Source: Mermis nigrescens (lineage: Eukaryota > Nematoda > Enoplea > Mermithida > Mermithidae). Taken from it: a stretch of DNA of 64,000 nucleotides. Shown piece after piece: positions 24,878 to 36,600 of this stretch (position 1 is the first letter of the stretch; the number at the start of each line of letters is the position of its first letter). The stretch spans positions 32,129,748 to 32,193,747 of the forward strand of contig JAVLUZ010000154.1 of NCBI GenBank assembly GCA_036768485.1, given 5' to 3'. Under the pieces are notes generated by a model that was not told where the DNA came from, did no database searches, and was given only the letters and a program-made list of their open reading frames with translations. A program made the position numbers and the translations under genes.

Positions 24878-25034
24878 TCTTAATGCTACCTGCAGCATTA
24901 ATAGATTTAAATTAGTTATACCTGATTGCTCATTCTGATTTAGGAAAGTTTGGTTTCTTTTACGAATATATTGCAGTTTGAAACGATCTTCCTGACTTTA
25001 TTGTTTCTTCCCCTAACCTAAACATACTTAAAGG
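24878..25034 (+). mobile_element. Non-LTR retrotransposon relic 1, right piece
   Basis: 'agcattaatagatttaaatt', 'cgatcttcctgacttta' and 'cttcccctaacctaaacata' match 38,813-38,942. The relic reads on from 23,182 once element A and its duplication are removed. Confidence 0.85.
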
Positions 25035-25569
25035 CAGTGATCGGACCGAGGCCTCGGCCTCGGCCTCGGCAAGCCTCGGCGTTTTTTGGAGCCTCGGCCT
25101 CGGCGCCGAGGGCGAAGCTGAAAAGTGCCGAGGCGCCGAGGGTTAAAATCAAATTTGAATAAGTTTAATATGTCCGTTGAGTATTAACTATTTAGAATGC
25201 ATCTGCAGTACAAAGGCTATTTTTTACCTATAGACTTTTCTTGTCGTTTTAGTCGCGTACCCAGTTACACAAAGTTACATACAGCAAAGTGCCAATTTAT
25301 TATTCATGTGATGACTAAGTTTTAATTCTCATGCTTGCTACATGGATCGGAAACACACATTCCCGAAGGGAGGGGTGAGGAGGTTTATTACCCCCTCTCA
25401 GGGTACAATACTCAAGTCACTGTGAGACAATTTTTGGTGAACACCTTTTGAATATTTTTGAACCTAATTTTTACTATGGCAAAAGTGCAGCTAACTATTA
25501 GAATTTCCCGAAATGATACAGTATTTTTGAATGTAAGCAAGAGTAAATAGACAAACTGTCGCTATAAAA

Positions 25570-25830
25570 CATGCATGTAACAGCTCAAAATTATCGGGAG
25601 GGCTCCTCGGCATACATGTAACGGCTAGAAATTTCGGGTGGGGGGATTAGCGACTCTAATTCTATATCAAAAATGGCAAAAGCACCTAAAATAGCCAACA
25701 AAGCGCAAACTTTCGCCAAAAAAGGGAGGGTGGGTCAAAATTTTCTGACGTTGGAGGGAAGGGTTAGGGGAGGACGTCCAACCCTGGGTGGGTGGGGAAT
25801 TCCACAAAGCCCTTCCTGTTACACGTATGG
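25570..25830 (+). repeat. Family P repeat nested in hAT element C
   Basis: Contains 'acatgtaacggctagaaatt' style termini, 'tggcaaaagcacctaaaat' and 'ggaggacgtccaaccctgg' blocks, shared with copies at 53.5 and 58.6 kb. Confidence 0.6.
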
Positions 25831-26493
25831 TTTTCGGCCATTTTTATGGGAGAGGGCGTTAATGATTACGAATTTTCAGCCGAAAATCGCAAAAACGCAC
25901 CTAAAAATGGCCAATAAATGCAGGTTTTGCCAAAAATCAATTTCGGCTCGTGCATTGTTTTGGAGCCATTTTTATACAATGTTAAAATACTTTCTTGGAC
26001 AAAGTGATATTAATTATATCGTTTTTCAGTATTTTTCGGGAAATTTCAAAAATTTTCGGCGCTTCGCGCAAAATATCGCTAATATACTGTATTTAGATTG
26101 AAGCAGAGGCATTAAACACTCAAAAATCAATTTTTGTGTTGTCTAGGCATCTTTATGCAGATTTAAATATCTTTTGTATCCATTTATACTGTATTTAAAA
26201 ATTTTATGCAAAACAAGTACTATTTAATAACTCAGCACATTTAGCCGTTCAAAGATAAAATTGACTAATTTATCCTGATGTTGCATTGGATTTCTAAGCA
26301 CAGTAGTGCTTATTACAAGATTTAATTGGCATATTACAATATCTGTAATATTTATGATTTTGTAGTACAAGTTGTTTTAGCTTTCTCAGTCAAGTTTTAA
26401 GTGAAAATTTCATCAAAAGCTCATAAAAATTTCGGCGCTTCGCGCCAAATAATCTTATGAACTATATCCAGGCCGAATCATCACATTTAGGAC

Positions 26494-26882
26494 TACGGTA
26501 TTTTGTATTCGGCAAAGATTTTTCATAATGTACAGAGACTTTTTAGGACAGTCTTTGTACATGCACAAAGATTTTTGGAGACAAAAACCGTAAAAAGGTG
26601 TAAAATTCACGAAAATTTTCGGCGCATCAGTAATTGTCTGTCCTATATATCTTTAAAATAGTAGAATTTGCATTTAGAATGGAAAAAATGTCAAATATTC
26701 AGAGACCCAGGAATTAGATAAGATACGCTACCGAAGGTCGAAAACCCCTGTTTTACCACACTAAATCGCTACTGTACCATACTATAATAGTACACAAAAA
26801 TTTGCATGTACAAAATGTTCAAAGACTTTTGGATACCATTTTTGTACATGTAAAAAGGTATCTTGCACAAAAAAAAACACTG
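26494..26882 (-). mobile_element. hAT MITE family D nested in element C, exact 8-bp duplication
   Basis: Starts TACGGTATTTTGTATTCGGC (first base changed from C) and ends CACAAAAAAAAACACTG. It is flanked by TTTAGGAC on both sides (26,486-26,493 and 26,883-26,890). Confidence 0.9.
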
Positions 26883-27612
26883 TTTAGGACTGCATGCCGG
26901 TTGCAGGTCACACACTGGCAGTATGTAAAAATGTGTATGTTTAAAAATATATTTATATAAAATATCTACAAAAATTTGTTCGCTCATACAAAGACACTAC
27001 TTAATTTACTGGTCCCCCATTTTGGGATTTCACCCTTCCCTCAACTCTGGACCTTGGGAAACTATGATCGGAAAGTACAGTGCAGTTTCTGTCATATTAC
27101 CTACCACACCAGAATTGGATGACTGAAAAAGCGTGTTTAAACATGCATTACTGCAAAAGCGAGCACAACAATGGCTTTAGTTCTGTCTTTACTTAGCTTA
27201 TTTCGTTTGTTCGTTTATTTCTTTGACACTGTTTTCTTATTTATGTATAGTAATAAAAGTTTTTAAGTGCTTGTTCAGCCATATTTTTTATTAACTTTTC
27301 CAAGTCTTCAACGGCAACTTGTTAAATTAAGTATACTTTCATTCTGCTGACTTTATTCAATATATCCTTCACACATTTAATCTACTATTATTGAAAATGA
27401 CATTCGATAAAGTGTTCAATATTACGATTATTCTCTAGCTCTTGTGCATACAAAATATTCTAAGAGCACCATTTCTGGGTATAGGTATATAAGCTTGACC
27501 CTCGGCATTACCCTCGGCCTCGGCCTCGGCCTCGGCAAGGATTTTAAGGCGCCTCGGCCTCGGCCGAGGCCGAGGAGTCAAAAGTACCCTCGGTCCGATC
27601 ACTGCTTAAAGG

Positions 27613-28047
27613 TAGTAATTATTACCAGTCAACTGCAAATAATTTAGCGCACATTGAAATATAATGTGCAGCCAAAAACCAGACGCCTAGACTGTAAATA
27701 AGATCAGACACAGTGTAATATTATTTGCAGCAAAAACCAGCGGCCTAGACTGCAAATAAGACCGGACACAGTAAAATATTATTTGCAGTCAAAAACCAAC
27801 AGCCTAGACTGCAAATAATTTAGAGCACAGTGTAATATTATTTGCAGTCAAGGTTGTTGGTTTTCGATGGCAGTAATCATGTGCAGTCAGTCAACTGCAA
27901 ATAATATAGCACACAATGTAATATTATTTGCAGTCAAAAGCCAGTGAATTTGACTGCAAATAATCTAGCACAGTATGCTAAATTATTTGCCTTCAAAAAT
28001 CAGCGGTCTATACTGTGACTGCAAATAATATTGCGCAGTGTTATATT
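27613..28047. repeat. Left arm of an outer foldback element (TATTTGCAGTC repeats)
   Basis: About seven ~60-bp units alternating 'gactgcaaataa' and 'attatttgcagtca'. Inverted units lie at 31,380-31,713. The outermost sequences (GGTAGTAATTATT and GGCAGTAATTATT) form inverted repeats. No target duplication was found, because a hAT landed at the left border. Confidence 0.75.
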
Positions 28048-28632
28048 ATCCCGATGGGTTTTGGGCATACTTTATAAAACAAATTCGTGATATTTCTGGA
28101 GTTTTGCTAAACTGGATTCGATCATTTTTATCAGGCAGATCACAAGAAGTAAAAATTGACGGTCATATATCTAATTCATTGCCAGTAATAAGCGGTGTTC
28201 CTCAAGGAAGTGTTCTGGGTCCCTCGTTATTTTTGATCTTTATAAACGATTTAGTAGATTCGATTACAAATAGCAATATGTTGTTTGCTGACAATTCGAA
28301 AATTTTCAACAAATCCGAAAATTTCGTCCTGTTACAGTCTGATCTTGATTCATTGCATTCTTGGGCCGAAAAAAGGCAACTGAAAATTAGCTACGAAAAA
28401 TGTGCAACGTCATACTTGGGTTACGGAAATCCGGAAGTGAGCTATGAGTTAGGTCTATCTGAGTTAAAAAATGTCGAAAATTGCATGAAGGACCTTAGTA
28501 TTTACATATCTAATGATTTATCATTGAGCATTCATTGTACAAATATAGCTTCTAAAGCTGCTAGAGTCGCATCCTTAATACACAAAACATTTGTCTCAAA
28601 AAAATACTGATTTGATGATAAGAGCTTTTAAA
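28048..28632 (+). mobile_element. CR1/Jockey-like reverse transcriptase relic 2, main piece
   Basis: Reads LLNWIRSFLSGRSQEV, then the RT block GVPQGSVLGPSLFLIFIND, then LFADNSKIF where functional enzymes have FADD, and later LQSDLDSLHSWAEKRQLKIS. These are RT domains 4-6 of a CR1/Jockey-type LINE. The second catalytic Asp is replaced by Asn, so this copy is dead. It stops at 28,632 (codons for RAFK) where a foldback element is inserted, and resumes at 30,787. Confidence 0.92.
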
Positions 28633-30778
28633 CGGGAAAAGGTAAAATCCGGAACCGGACTCAGACTCCGGACAAATGGGTAAAATCGGACAATCAATCA
28701 GGACAATGACAAAGTCAGAACAATGTATTAGATATGTAGTGTCGGACTGGCCAGGACCGGACAATTTGGGTAAAATCCGGACAATAATCTTGACAATGAC
28801 AAAATCAGGACAATGTATTAGATATGTAGGGTCGGACTGGCCAGGACTTGACAAATTGGGTAAAATCCGGACTATTAATCAGGACAATAACAAAATCAGG
28901 ACAATGGGAGTGGGGTAGTTCTGGAACTAGACGAGGGTGCCCAAAAGGAGGACTTATGGGGGTTCACAACCGCCACCAAGGTCCATGAGCGCCACCGAGG
29001 TTTACAGGCGCCACCAGGGTTCACAAGCGCCAATGGGATTCACAGCCGCCACCAAGGTCCATGAGCGCCACCCAGGTTCACAAGCGCCACCAGGGTTCAC
29101 AAGCGCCACTGAGTTCACAAGCGCCACGGCTTCACAAGCGCCACTGAGGTTCACAAGCGCCACCAATATTTACAAGCACTGCTGAGGTTCACAACCGCTA
29201 CTAGGGTTCACAAGCGTCACTGAACTTCATCAAGCGCCACTGAGATTCACAAGCACTACTGAGATTTACAAGCGCCACCAACATTTATAAGCTCCACTGA
29301 GGTTCACAACTGCTACTAGGGTTCACAAGCGCCACTGGGGTTCACAAGCGCCACTGGGGTTCACAAGCGCCACTGGGGTTCACAAGCGCCACTGGGGTTC
29401 ACAAGCGCCATTGGGGTTCACAAGCGCTACTGGGGTTCACAACCGCCACCAAGGTCCATGAGCGCCACTGATGTTCACAAACGCCACAAAGGTGCACAAG
29501 CACCACTAAAACGCCTCTTTTCCTGTTTCCTGTTCCTTTAGGCTTTGGACAGATTAGCCAAAAAACGCATACTGCACTAGGGACCCTCCTCCTGCAATAC
29601 ACCAACGTTGTTGTATAGGCTGACCTGACCATTTACAAATTTGGAGGGACCTCCTTGGTACCCCAAAGCACACCCTCTACAGACACCCACCTGTGACAGT
29701 GCCCTAATGTTGTTCTGCTGGAAATGCTGACCATTTGACAAAATTCTGGAAATCTTCCTAATATTTTGTTCTTTCAGGGACCTTAAGCAGATAAGGTGTT
29801 TCATTTAAATGCTGCTAATAATCATCATTATGATATACATAACCACAAAAATGCCCCAAGTGCATTAGGTTTTTTGATTAATCTGTTCCAAAGTCCGAAG
29901 GAACAGCAAAAAAAGCATAATAGTGGCGCTTGTGCACCTTAATGGCATTTGTGAATCTCAGTGGCGCTTGTGAACCCTAGTAGTAGTTGTGAACCTCAGT
30001 GGCGCTTATAAATGTTGGTGGCGCTTGTGAACCTCAGTAGCGCTTGTGAACCTCTGTGGCGCTTGTGAAGTTCAGCATTGCTTGTAAACCCTAGTAGTGG
30101 TTGTGAACCCCAGCGGCGCTTGTAAATGTTGGTGGCGCCTGTGAACCTCAGTAGCGCTTGTGAACCTCAGTAGCGCTTGTGAACCTCAGTAGCACTTGTG
30201 AACCTCAGTGACGCTTGTGAAGCTCAGTGGCGCTTGTGAACCCCAGTGGCGCTTGTGAACCCTGGTGGCGCTTGTGAAACCCGGTGGCGCTTGTGAACCC
30301 CGGTGGCACTTGTGAACCTCTGTGGCGCTCATGGATCTTGGTGGCGGTTGTGAACCCCATTGATGCTTGTGAAACCCGGTGGTGCATGTGAACCTTAGTG
30401 GCGCCTGTGAACCTTAGTGGCGCTCATGGACCTTGGTGGCGGTTGTGAACCCCCATCAGGTCCCCTTTGAGCACCCTCGCCTAGTTCCAGAACTACCCCA
30501 CTCCCATTGTCCTGATTTTGTTATTGTCCTGATGGATTGTCCGGATTTTACCCAATTGGTCCGAGCCTGGCCAGTCCGACCCTACATATCCAATACATTG
30601 TCCTGATTTTTTCATTGTCCTGATAAATTGTCCAGATTTTACCCAATTTGTCCGTTCCTGGCCAGTCTGACCCTACATACCTAATACATTGTCCTGATCT
30701 TTTCATTGTCCTGATTAATTGTCCTTTTTTACCCATTTGTCCTGAGTCCGATTCCGGTCCTGTATTTTACCCACACCC
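28633..30778. mobile_element. Foldback element of tandem repeats (2,146 bp), exact 8-bp duplication
   Basis: Flanked by CTTTTAAA (28,625-28,632 and 30,779-30,786), inserted in the LINE frame. Arms: GGTAAAATCCGGA-type termini; then ~85-bp 'aatcaggacaatg' units (28,670-28,915, mirrored at 30,490-30,770); then 20-bp TTCACAAGCGCCACTGGGGT-type arrays (28,960-29,510, mirrored at 29,925-30,450). A ~400-bp core separates the arms. Open frames over the arrays (such as SATGFHKRHQGSQAP) are repeat translations. Confidence 0.92.
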
Positions 30779-30786
30779 CTTTTAAA

Positions 30787-30811
30787 ACATATATTTGACC
30801 TATCCTTGAGT
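30787..30811 (+). mobile_element. LINE relic 2, short middle piece
   Basis: Codons ACA TAT ATT TGA CCT ATC CTT GAG continue the LINE frame (TYI-stop-PILE) between two insertions. The full motif, rejoined in reading order, is the usual 'FKTYVRPILEY'. Confidence 0.85.
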
Positions 30812-30980
30812 CAGGCACGTAGCTGGCCGTCCTATTTTAGGGGGAACAATACCAATTTTGGGGGTCTGGGGTGCAAAAAGGCCAAAAATAGCACAAAATA
30901 ACGTTTAGAAGTCCTATTTTTTGGCTTTTCTTCTGAATTTTGGGGGTCCGCACCCCCATTCCCCCAGAGCTATGTGCCTG
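30812..30980. mobile_element. MITE family S (169 bp) in the LINE relic
   Basis: Termini CAGGCACGTAGCTGG and, inverted, CAGGCACATAGCTCTGG. The flanks CCTTGAGT (30,804-30,811) and CCTTGAAT (30,981-30,988) match 7/8. Same family as 58,258-58,430 and 63,341-63,507. Confidence 0.88.
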
Positions 30981-31375
30981 CCTTGAATACGGATCTGTTG
31001 TCTGGAATCCATACCGAATTGGAGATATTAGACGACCTGAAAAAGTACAAAGAAAATTTACAAAAAAATTATTTTGGAACAAAACTTTATCGTATGATGA
31101 AAAATTAAATATCCTAAACTTAGAATGACACGAAACCTGTCGAATCCACACTGATCTTGTTTTTGCTTTTAAAATTGTTAAACACAACATATTGACATTT
31201 AATGAATTTTTTGAGCTTACACCTGACAGAGGTACTAGATAGTTTTAAGAAATGTTGCTTTATGCACATACTTTGTTTTAGGCACATTGTGTATTATGTT
31301 AACATTGACAATGCATTTTTACCTACCTTTTATGTGTCTTTTTTAATACTTTCATCGAATAAATTTTCTGTTTCT
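30981..31375 (+). mobile_element. LINE relic 2, C-terminal piece
   Basis: Reads LEYGSVVWNPYRIGDIRR then EKVQRKFTKKLFW and YDEKLNILNLE, the conserved segment after the RT in CR1/Jockey LINEs, then decays with stops. It ends against the right foldback arm. Confidence 0.88.
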
Positions 31376-31379
31376 CTCT

Positions 31380-31713
31380 CTATTTGCAGTCAAAAACCAG
31401 TGACCTTGACTGCAAATAATACACAGTTTAATAAATTATTTGCAGTCCAGGTCACTGGTTTTTGACTGCAAATAATATTGCACTGTGTCCGATCTTATTT
31501 GCAGTGTAGGCCGCTGGTTTTTGACTGCAAATCGTATTACGCTGTGCACAATATTATTTGCAGTCTAGGCTGCTAGTTTTTGACTGCAAATAATATTAAA
31601 CTGTGTCCGATGTTATTTGCAGTCTAGGCCGCTGGTTTTTGACTACAAATAATATTTCACTGTATGCTAAATTAATTGCAGTTGACTGCAAATAATTACT
31701 GCCTTTTACGGAA
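31380..31713. repeat. Right arm of the outer foldback element
   Basis: Inverted counterpart of 27,613-28,047. Units alternate 'tatttgcagtc' and 'gactgcaaataat' and end AATAATTACTGCC. Confidence 0.75.
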
Positions 31714-31799
31714 GTACAAAACAGCCGTTTATATAATGAAGCCTCTGTACTGTAATGTTTACGAATTTATGATTTATGAGGATCATAAGGATATATAAA

Positions 31800-31990
31800 A
31801 TAAGAGTTGTAGCTCAGTGGTCCGCAGCGCTGACGAATGTCGCACCGTCGTTTTATGGGGAGGGTTTGAAATCACACTACCCGGTGGATTTTCGCTGAAA
31901 TGCTTTTCATGCAGAAAAACATTGGTACCTAACGCATGCGTTAGGTACAAACGTTGGTGCTTAAAAAAATTGGGTTTCAACGTTTGTATC
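31800..31990 (+). repeat. tRNA-derived SINE-like element
   Basis: GTTGTAGCTCAGTGGTCCGC resembles an A box (tRGCnnAGtGG), and 45 bases on GGTTTGAAATC resembles a B box. Spacing fits an internal pol III promoter, but there is no intact tRNA fold. It continues with a short inverted repeat 'acctaacgcatgcgttaggt' (31,926-31,946). Confidence 0.55.
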
Positions 31991-32016
31991 TAATCAATGC
32001 CAGTAGGGCCCCCACA

Positions 32017-32060
32017 CAGTGTTGCCAGGTAAAAATAATAAAAACTCATAATTCTTGAGG
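32017..32060 (+). mobile_element. Left end of a CAGTGTTGCC hAT element (fragment)
   Basis: CAGTGTTGCCAGGT is identical to the start of the complete element at 42,327. The flank is cccccaca. No right end was found. Confidence 0.6.
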
Positions 32061-32279
32061 AAAACTGTGATCCCCTGTACAAAGTATATACAAATTTACA
32101 AATACAAATTTTATCCGCTGATCCGACAACAAACCAAGTAACATTAATAATACATTGATAAGTAATGAAAAAAGAGATGAAATATAAACATACAACAAAA
32201 GATATGTCAATAAAATACATGAATAGTTGAGGAAAGCGGGATGAAGTAAAGGCAGTGCGTAAACTGCGCTTATTTACGC

Positions 32280-32783
32280 CCCTGAATTGAATGATTTAGA
32301 TTAACCCTTTTTAATCTATTAAGGAAAGCATGTATATTTGGAGCACTTATAACTTCCTCAGGTAGAGAATTCCAAACGGAGATTTCTTGATTACAAAATT
32401 CAAATTTTCTGAGGATTTCTTTACATTTAATACAAATTTGAAATTGGTATTAAATATAAAGAAATCCTCAAAAGGCAGAATATTAAATCTAATAATAGAA
32501 AAAGCTAAAGTGAGGTCATTATAAAAACGCCTCAATTCAAGTCTTTCTAATCCAAGTTGAACCAATCTCTGATCATATAAAAGACTTTTATCATTGAAAT
32601 GTCGTTTTGTAAACCTACGTTGGACTGGACACCCTCAACGGAATCTATGTCGCAATGTAGAAAATGGTTCCAAGCAACCGATCCATATTTGAGTACAGGT
32701 CTCACATAAGTTACAGAGGCTTTTTGATGTAAAGAGTTATCTTTAGAAACAAAACTGCGTAAGATTAAATGGCCTAACTGCAA
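32280..32783 (-). mobile_element. LINE relic 3 (minus strand)
   Basis: On the minus strand it reads LILRSFVSKDNSLHQKA, then YVRPVLKYGSVAWNHF and, after frame changes, LVQLGLERLELRRFYNDL. This is the C-terminal RT-downstream region of the same LINE type as relics 1 and 2, with several frameshifts. Confidence 0.85.
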
Positions 32784-32849
32784 TCATTTTTTCACAATAT
32801 TTTCACATTGATGAGTTTCTAAAGGGGCATAACGTGAGAGTAAGTTAAG

Positions 32850-33128
32850 AATATGGTACTTTCAGAATACTATATAATAAACTTCAGAAGAGCGGGATCA
32901 ATATTACAAAAGCTATGTGTTTCGTTAATTAGCCTCTTCTCGACCTAAGTATTTGAAGATTCAAACAGCGGAATGCAGAATCACACGTAGATACACAATT
33001 TATGTTGACCTAAGCATCTACTTACATCGACCTAAGCATCTATACATCAACCTAAGCATCTATACATTGACCTGAGCAGGAGCGACCTCGACCTAAGCAG
33101 CTTTAAACACCTTTTCAGATATACTAAG
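32850..33128 (-). repeat. Inverted copy of the CTTAGGTCGATGTATAGATG repeat element
   Basis: 'gcctcttctcgacctaag', 'gacctaagcatctatacat' and 'agcgacctcgacctaagcag' are the reverse complement of 39,490-39,905. Interrupted at 33,129 by hAT element A. Confidence 0.85.
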
Positions 33129-33634
33129 CAGTGATCGTACGGGGACCCCGACCCCGACCCCGAAAAACCCCGGCCTTAACCCCGACCCCCCGACTGGGGG
33201 TATGATTTTCGAGTCGGGGTTGAACCTTTTTTGGGGGTGAAATATAGCATTTTATTTGTTGGTACATAGAAGAATTGTATAAATAGCAAATAAATTCGGA
33301 ACAAGGACGATTCATTCACCAGCAAAATTAATATGTTAAACTCGACACTCGCGATATTTCATAAAAGTACGACTGGTCGCTATGTTGTTAAGACGTACAT
33401 ACATGTTCGCATGTTTTCCATTATGAAGTGCGCCGAAATTACTGCGGAATCACAGGCGTAGCCGGGGGGGGGGAATGAGGCACATACCTTTGGAATTTTT
33501 CAGATATTATGTTGATTTTCCTGGCACAATGTGTCCAGAACATTGACTTTAAAAAGGCACAAACGTCAAAATTTTCCTGACACCTCGCGCCGAGTCATTA
33601 TTATTTATTGTTATACAGATCCATGAATTTAAAG
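33129..33634. mobile_element. Truncated hAT element A
   Basis: Starts CAGTGATCGTACGGGGACC and matches 24,363-24,869 in reverse orientation for ~500 bp. The flank is atactaag. The far end is missing, replaced by the A-rich tract. Confidence 0.9.
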
Positions 33635-36600
33635 CTGGAGATCACAAAGGAATTATAATCAGAAGGCACACAGACTGAAGAAGAGCTGATGAACAAAGGA
33701 ACAAAGGCCAAGGGGAGAAAAAGAACAAAATACTAACATTCTCATTAAATATTTTTTTGCCAGTAGAATCAGAATACAGATGCAAAAGGCAGCCTACCAA
33801 AATGTATCATTAATTAATCCATTAACAGAAAAGCCATAAATGAAATGTGTTGTGCTGTGTTCTCATTGAGACATGACGATCACAGCAACAATACGCTGCA
33901 GAATACATGAATAAACAATTTGTTAAAAGCCTGCAAGAAACCACAAAGTTCAACCAATATCACATCAGAAATTAAACACAAAACAGAAACAAACTGCAGT
34001 CATTAACTGTAAATAAACATATAAAACTGGAAGAACTCAACAGACTCCATGTTCATCAGTACACTTTGCAGGTGTGCATTTGGGTTTTGAATTTTGAGGC
34101 CATACAAACGAGTTTATCAACTAGACATTAGTAAGAAATAAACAAAGAAATAAACAAAGAAATTTCTTCGTAAAGCAGCCAAAGAATATGAAAAGGCAGA
34201 ATAATTATATGTTACCAAATATCCAAACCATTAGTGGGGGAACAAGAAGAAATGAAATGAAGAAATGCAGTCCTAACAAAGCCAGAAGTCCAAGGAAAAA
34301 CTGGAAGTAAAGCATACAGATAAATGAAAGGTATCTATGGAAACAGAAAAAGCTGAACTGAACAAAGAAAAGGCAGCAGAACAGTTTGAATAAAATAAAT
34401 GCAAGAAGACGGCTTTGAACTGACAAACCAAATGCAAAAAGAAGGAGATCAAACCAACTCATCCGTAAAACTAGTTTAACTGAATCAAACTATTTTATGA
34501 GAATAAACAAATCAGCAGAATGCAAAAGGAATGATTTTAAATGTGTTATGTGAAATTGAAGTCAAATTATCGCGCCTTTTTCCACAAGCCTCCAATGCTC
34601 CATTGGAGAAGGAAAGTCTTTGATCCAGTTTGAAGAAGTCACTAAACCTGGAAGAGAACAAAAAGAAAATAAAACCAGTGTTCTACGAGTAGGTGCAATG
34701 AGGAAGCTCAAACCAAAGGTGTTCGACAAAAGAGAAGTGCTCAGTAACAAAAATTAACAAAGGTAGAAAAAGCAGATGCTCATTGAAATGCTGATGATAA
34801 TGTCGCCTTTGTTGGAACCGGATATTTGAAAATTTCATTGAGACATGTCTGAACAAACAGCTTCCATAGAAGCGGCAAACAATGCCCATGTTCTTACAAT
34901 AAAAGGACATGTTTATGCTCATGCTAGAAAGCAGGTGAAGTATGCCCATCCATTCTATCATTGAATGTATATGAAACTGCTGATTCGTAGCAGATTCAGC
35001 ACAGCTGAAGAACGGTGCAAAAGAAACGGAACGAGCGTTTGTCCAGCTGAAGAAAAAAAATCGCCGCCAGTGGGCACAGCAAATAAAATCAAGAGGAAGA
35101 AAAGGCATAAATTTCCAAATGAAAGGTGCTCATCATGTTCAACAAGGAACCCAATGGCAAAATTTACAAAAATGTTCTTCCAAAATCAGTAATCGCCAGA
35201 ATTTATCAGCAAAGGAACCAGGGGAACTGAGGGTTGCTATGCAGAACACCAGAATAGAATGGAATGGAATCCAAAACAGGCAGAACAAGAAATGCTCATA
35301 TACAAACCTAGCAACCAATCCGTGAAACAAACAACCAAGAAGGAAAGAAGAATCCCTAAATTGTTCGACCAAGGACCTAACAGTATTCAAACAATGTTTT
35401 TGACAAGGACCTAATGTAAAGGTCTGAAGACCTGCATATCCCACACCAACCAACCAGATGCAGAACTAGAATAGATCAACCTGCTGACGATTGGTTCAAT
35501 ATTCAATAAAAAATTTAAGTCCTGAATACCAGCCTTAACATTCTTTGAAACTGTTGAAGGAGGTCAGCCAAACAGAAGAACTACAGCGGGGTTCTTCAGC
35601 CCACCAGCAATCCCATCAATATTAAATGGGAATTAACAGAAAGAATACAGAATACTGAAGAACAGTGGCAGCACCAAACCCTTTACCAAAATCAATGAGA
35701 GTGAGAAGAACAAACCCATGGTGGAACTGGAAGACATCAAATTTAAATATAAAGAATCAATACACATGAACAAAATGCTCAGACCGTCTATCGTTGAATA
35801 TAACCTGTTCTGTCAGTATACCAAAACTGAGGATCCAGATCCCATCAACAAAATGGAAACCACAGAGCTGTTCAGGAAATCAAACCAGAACAAAGAGAAC
35901 CTGCAGGATATCCTCAGCAGCAGAAATGGGCCAAACTGGAAGAAATTTGAGCAAAACCAAGTGAATCCAGAAAATCTGCACAACAAGGATAAACTGAAGG
36001 AAGTATCAGAAACGAATGCAAAGCCAAAACGAATTGTTATAAATGCTCACACCAAATCAAAAATAAATGAAAAGCAGAAAAGGTTTAACAAACTGTTCCA
36101 AAACGAATCTGCAAAATGGTTCAACGAGTGCAAAACCAGTCAGCCGAACAAGTCGAAGCCGAACGAAAATGTTGAATCAGTCCTTCCAAATGCTACAAGC
36201 GGGAAGGAAATGTATGCCGATCCCATGGCATGAAATCATGAAGAAATCAGCAAGAAGAAAATTATGACAATATCCGACAGTCAACAAAAAAGACCAAATT
36301 CAAGCTTCTCAATGTCCCTAAGCAAGCGGTAAAGAAAATGCATGCAAACAAGCAATGTGTCCAAAGGTCCAGAACACCAGCAAATTGTTTTAAAAACTCA
36401 GGAAACTGATTGAATCAAAAGCTAAAAGATTGAGGCAGGGAATAATTAAACCGCAGAACTGCATCAATGGAAGGAAGGCAATGAAATGGCAAGGGCAAGC
36501 AGTAGGTGAAAAGTGTTACCTGTTCTGTCCTAAAATTGCTCAGGCAATTAAGCTCATTGATATCAAGGTAAAATCAAGCTGGCTTCATAAAATTAAAATA

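Larger units (their letters stand above)
25035..27604. mobile_element. Non-autonomous hAT element C (2,570 bp), exact 8-bp target duplication
   Basis: The terminal inverted repeat is CAGTGATCGGACCGAGG. The flank CTTAAAGG is duplicated exactly (25,027-25,034 and 27,605-27,612). Both ends hold CCTCGG arrays. The TIR start CAGTGATCG is shared with element A, but the subterminal hexamer differs. The interior has a family P copy and a nested family D MITE. No transposase. Confidence 0.95.

Noticed and set aside
28960..29510. Possible CRISPR-like array
   Set aside because: The units are contiguous 20-bp tandem repeats without spacers, in a eukaryotic context, mirrored at 29.9-30.45 kb.
28937..30387. 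Frames rich in SATGFHKRHQGSQAP-type repeats
   Set aside because: They translate the 20-bp tandem arrays of a foldback element.
34205..35108. Hydrophobic minus-strand frames resembling membrane proteins
   Set aside because: They are the complement of the A-rich tract, where Phe/Leu-rich frames are expected from composition.
35718..36233. 171-codon frame in the A-rich tract as a gene
   Set aside because: Low-T composition yields long open frames by chance; no domain recognised. Kept only as part of the unknown tract.
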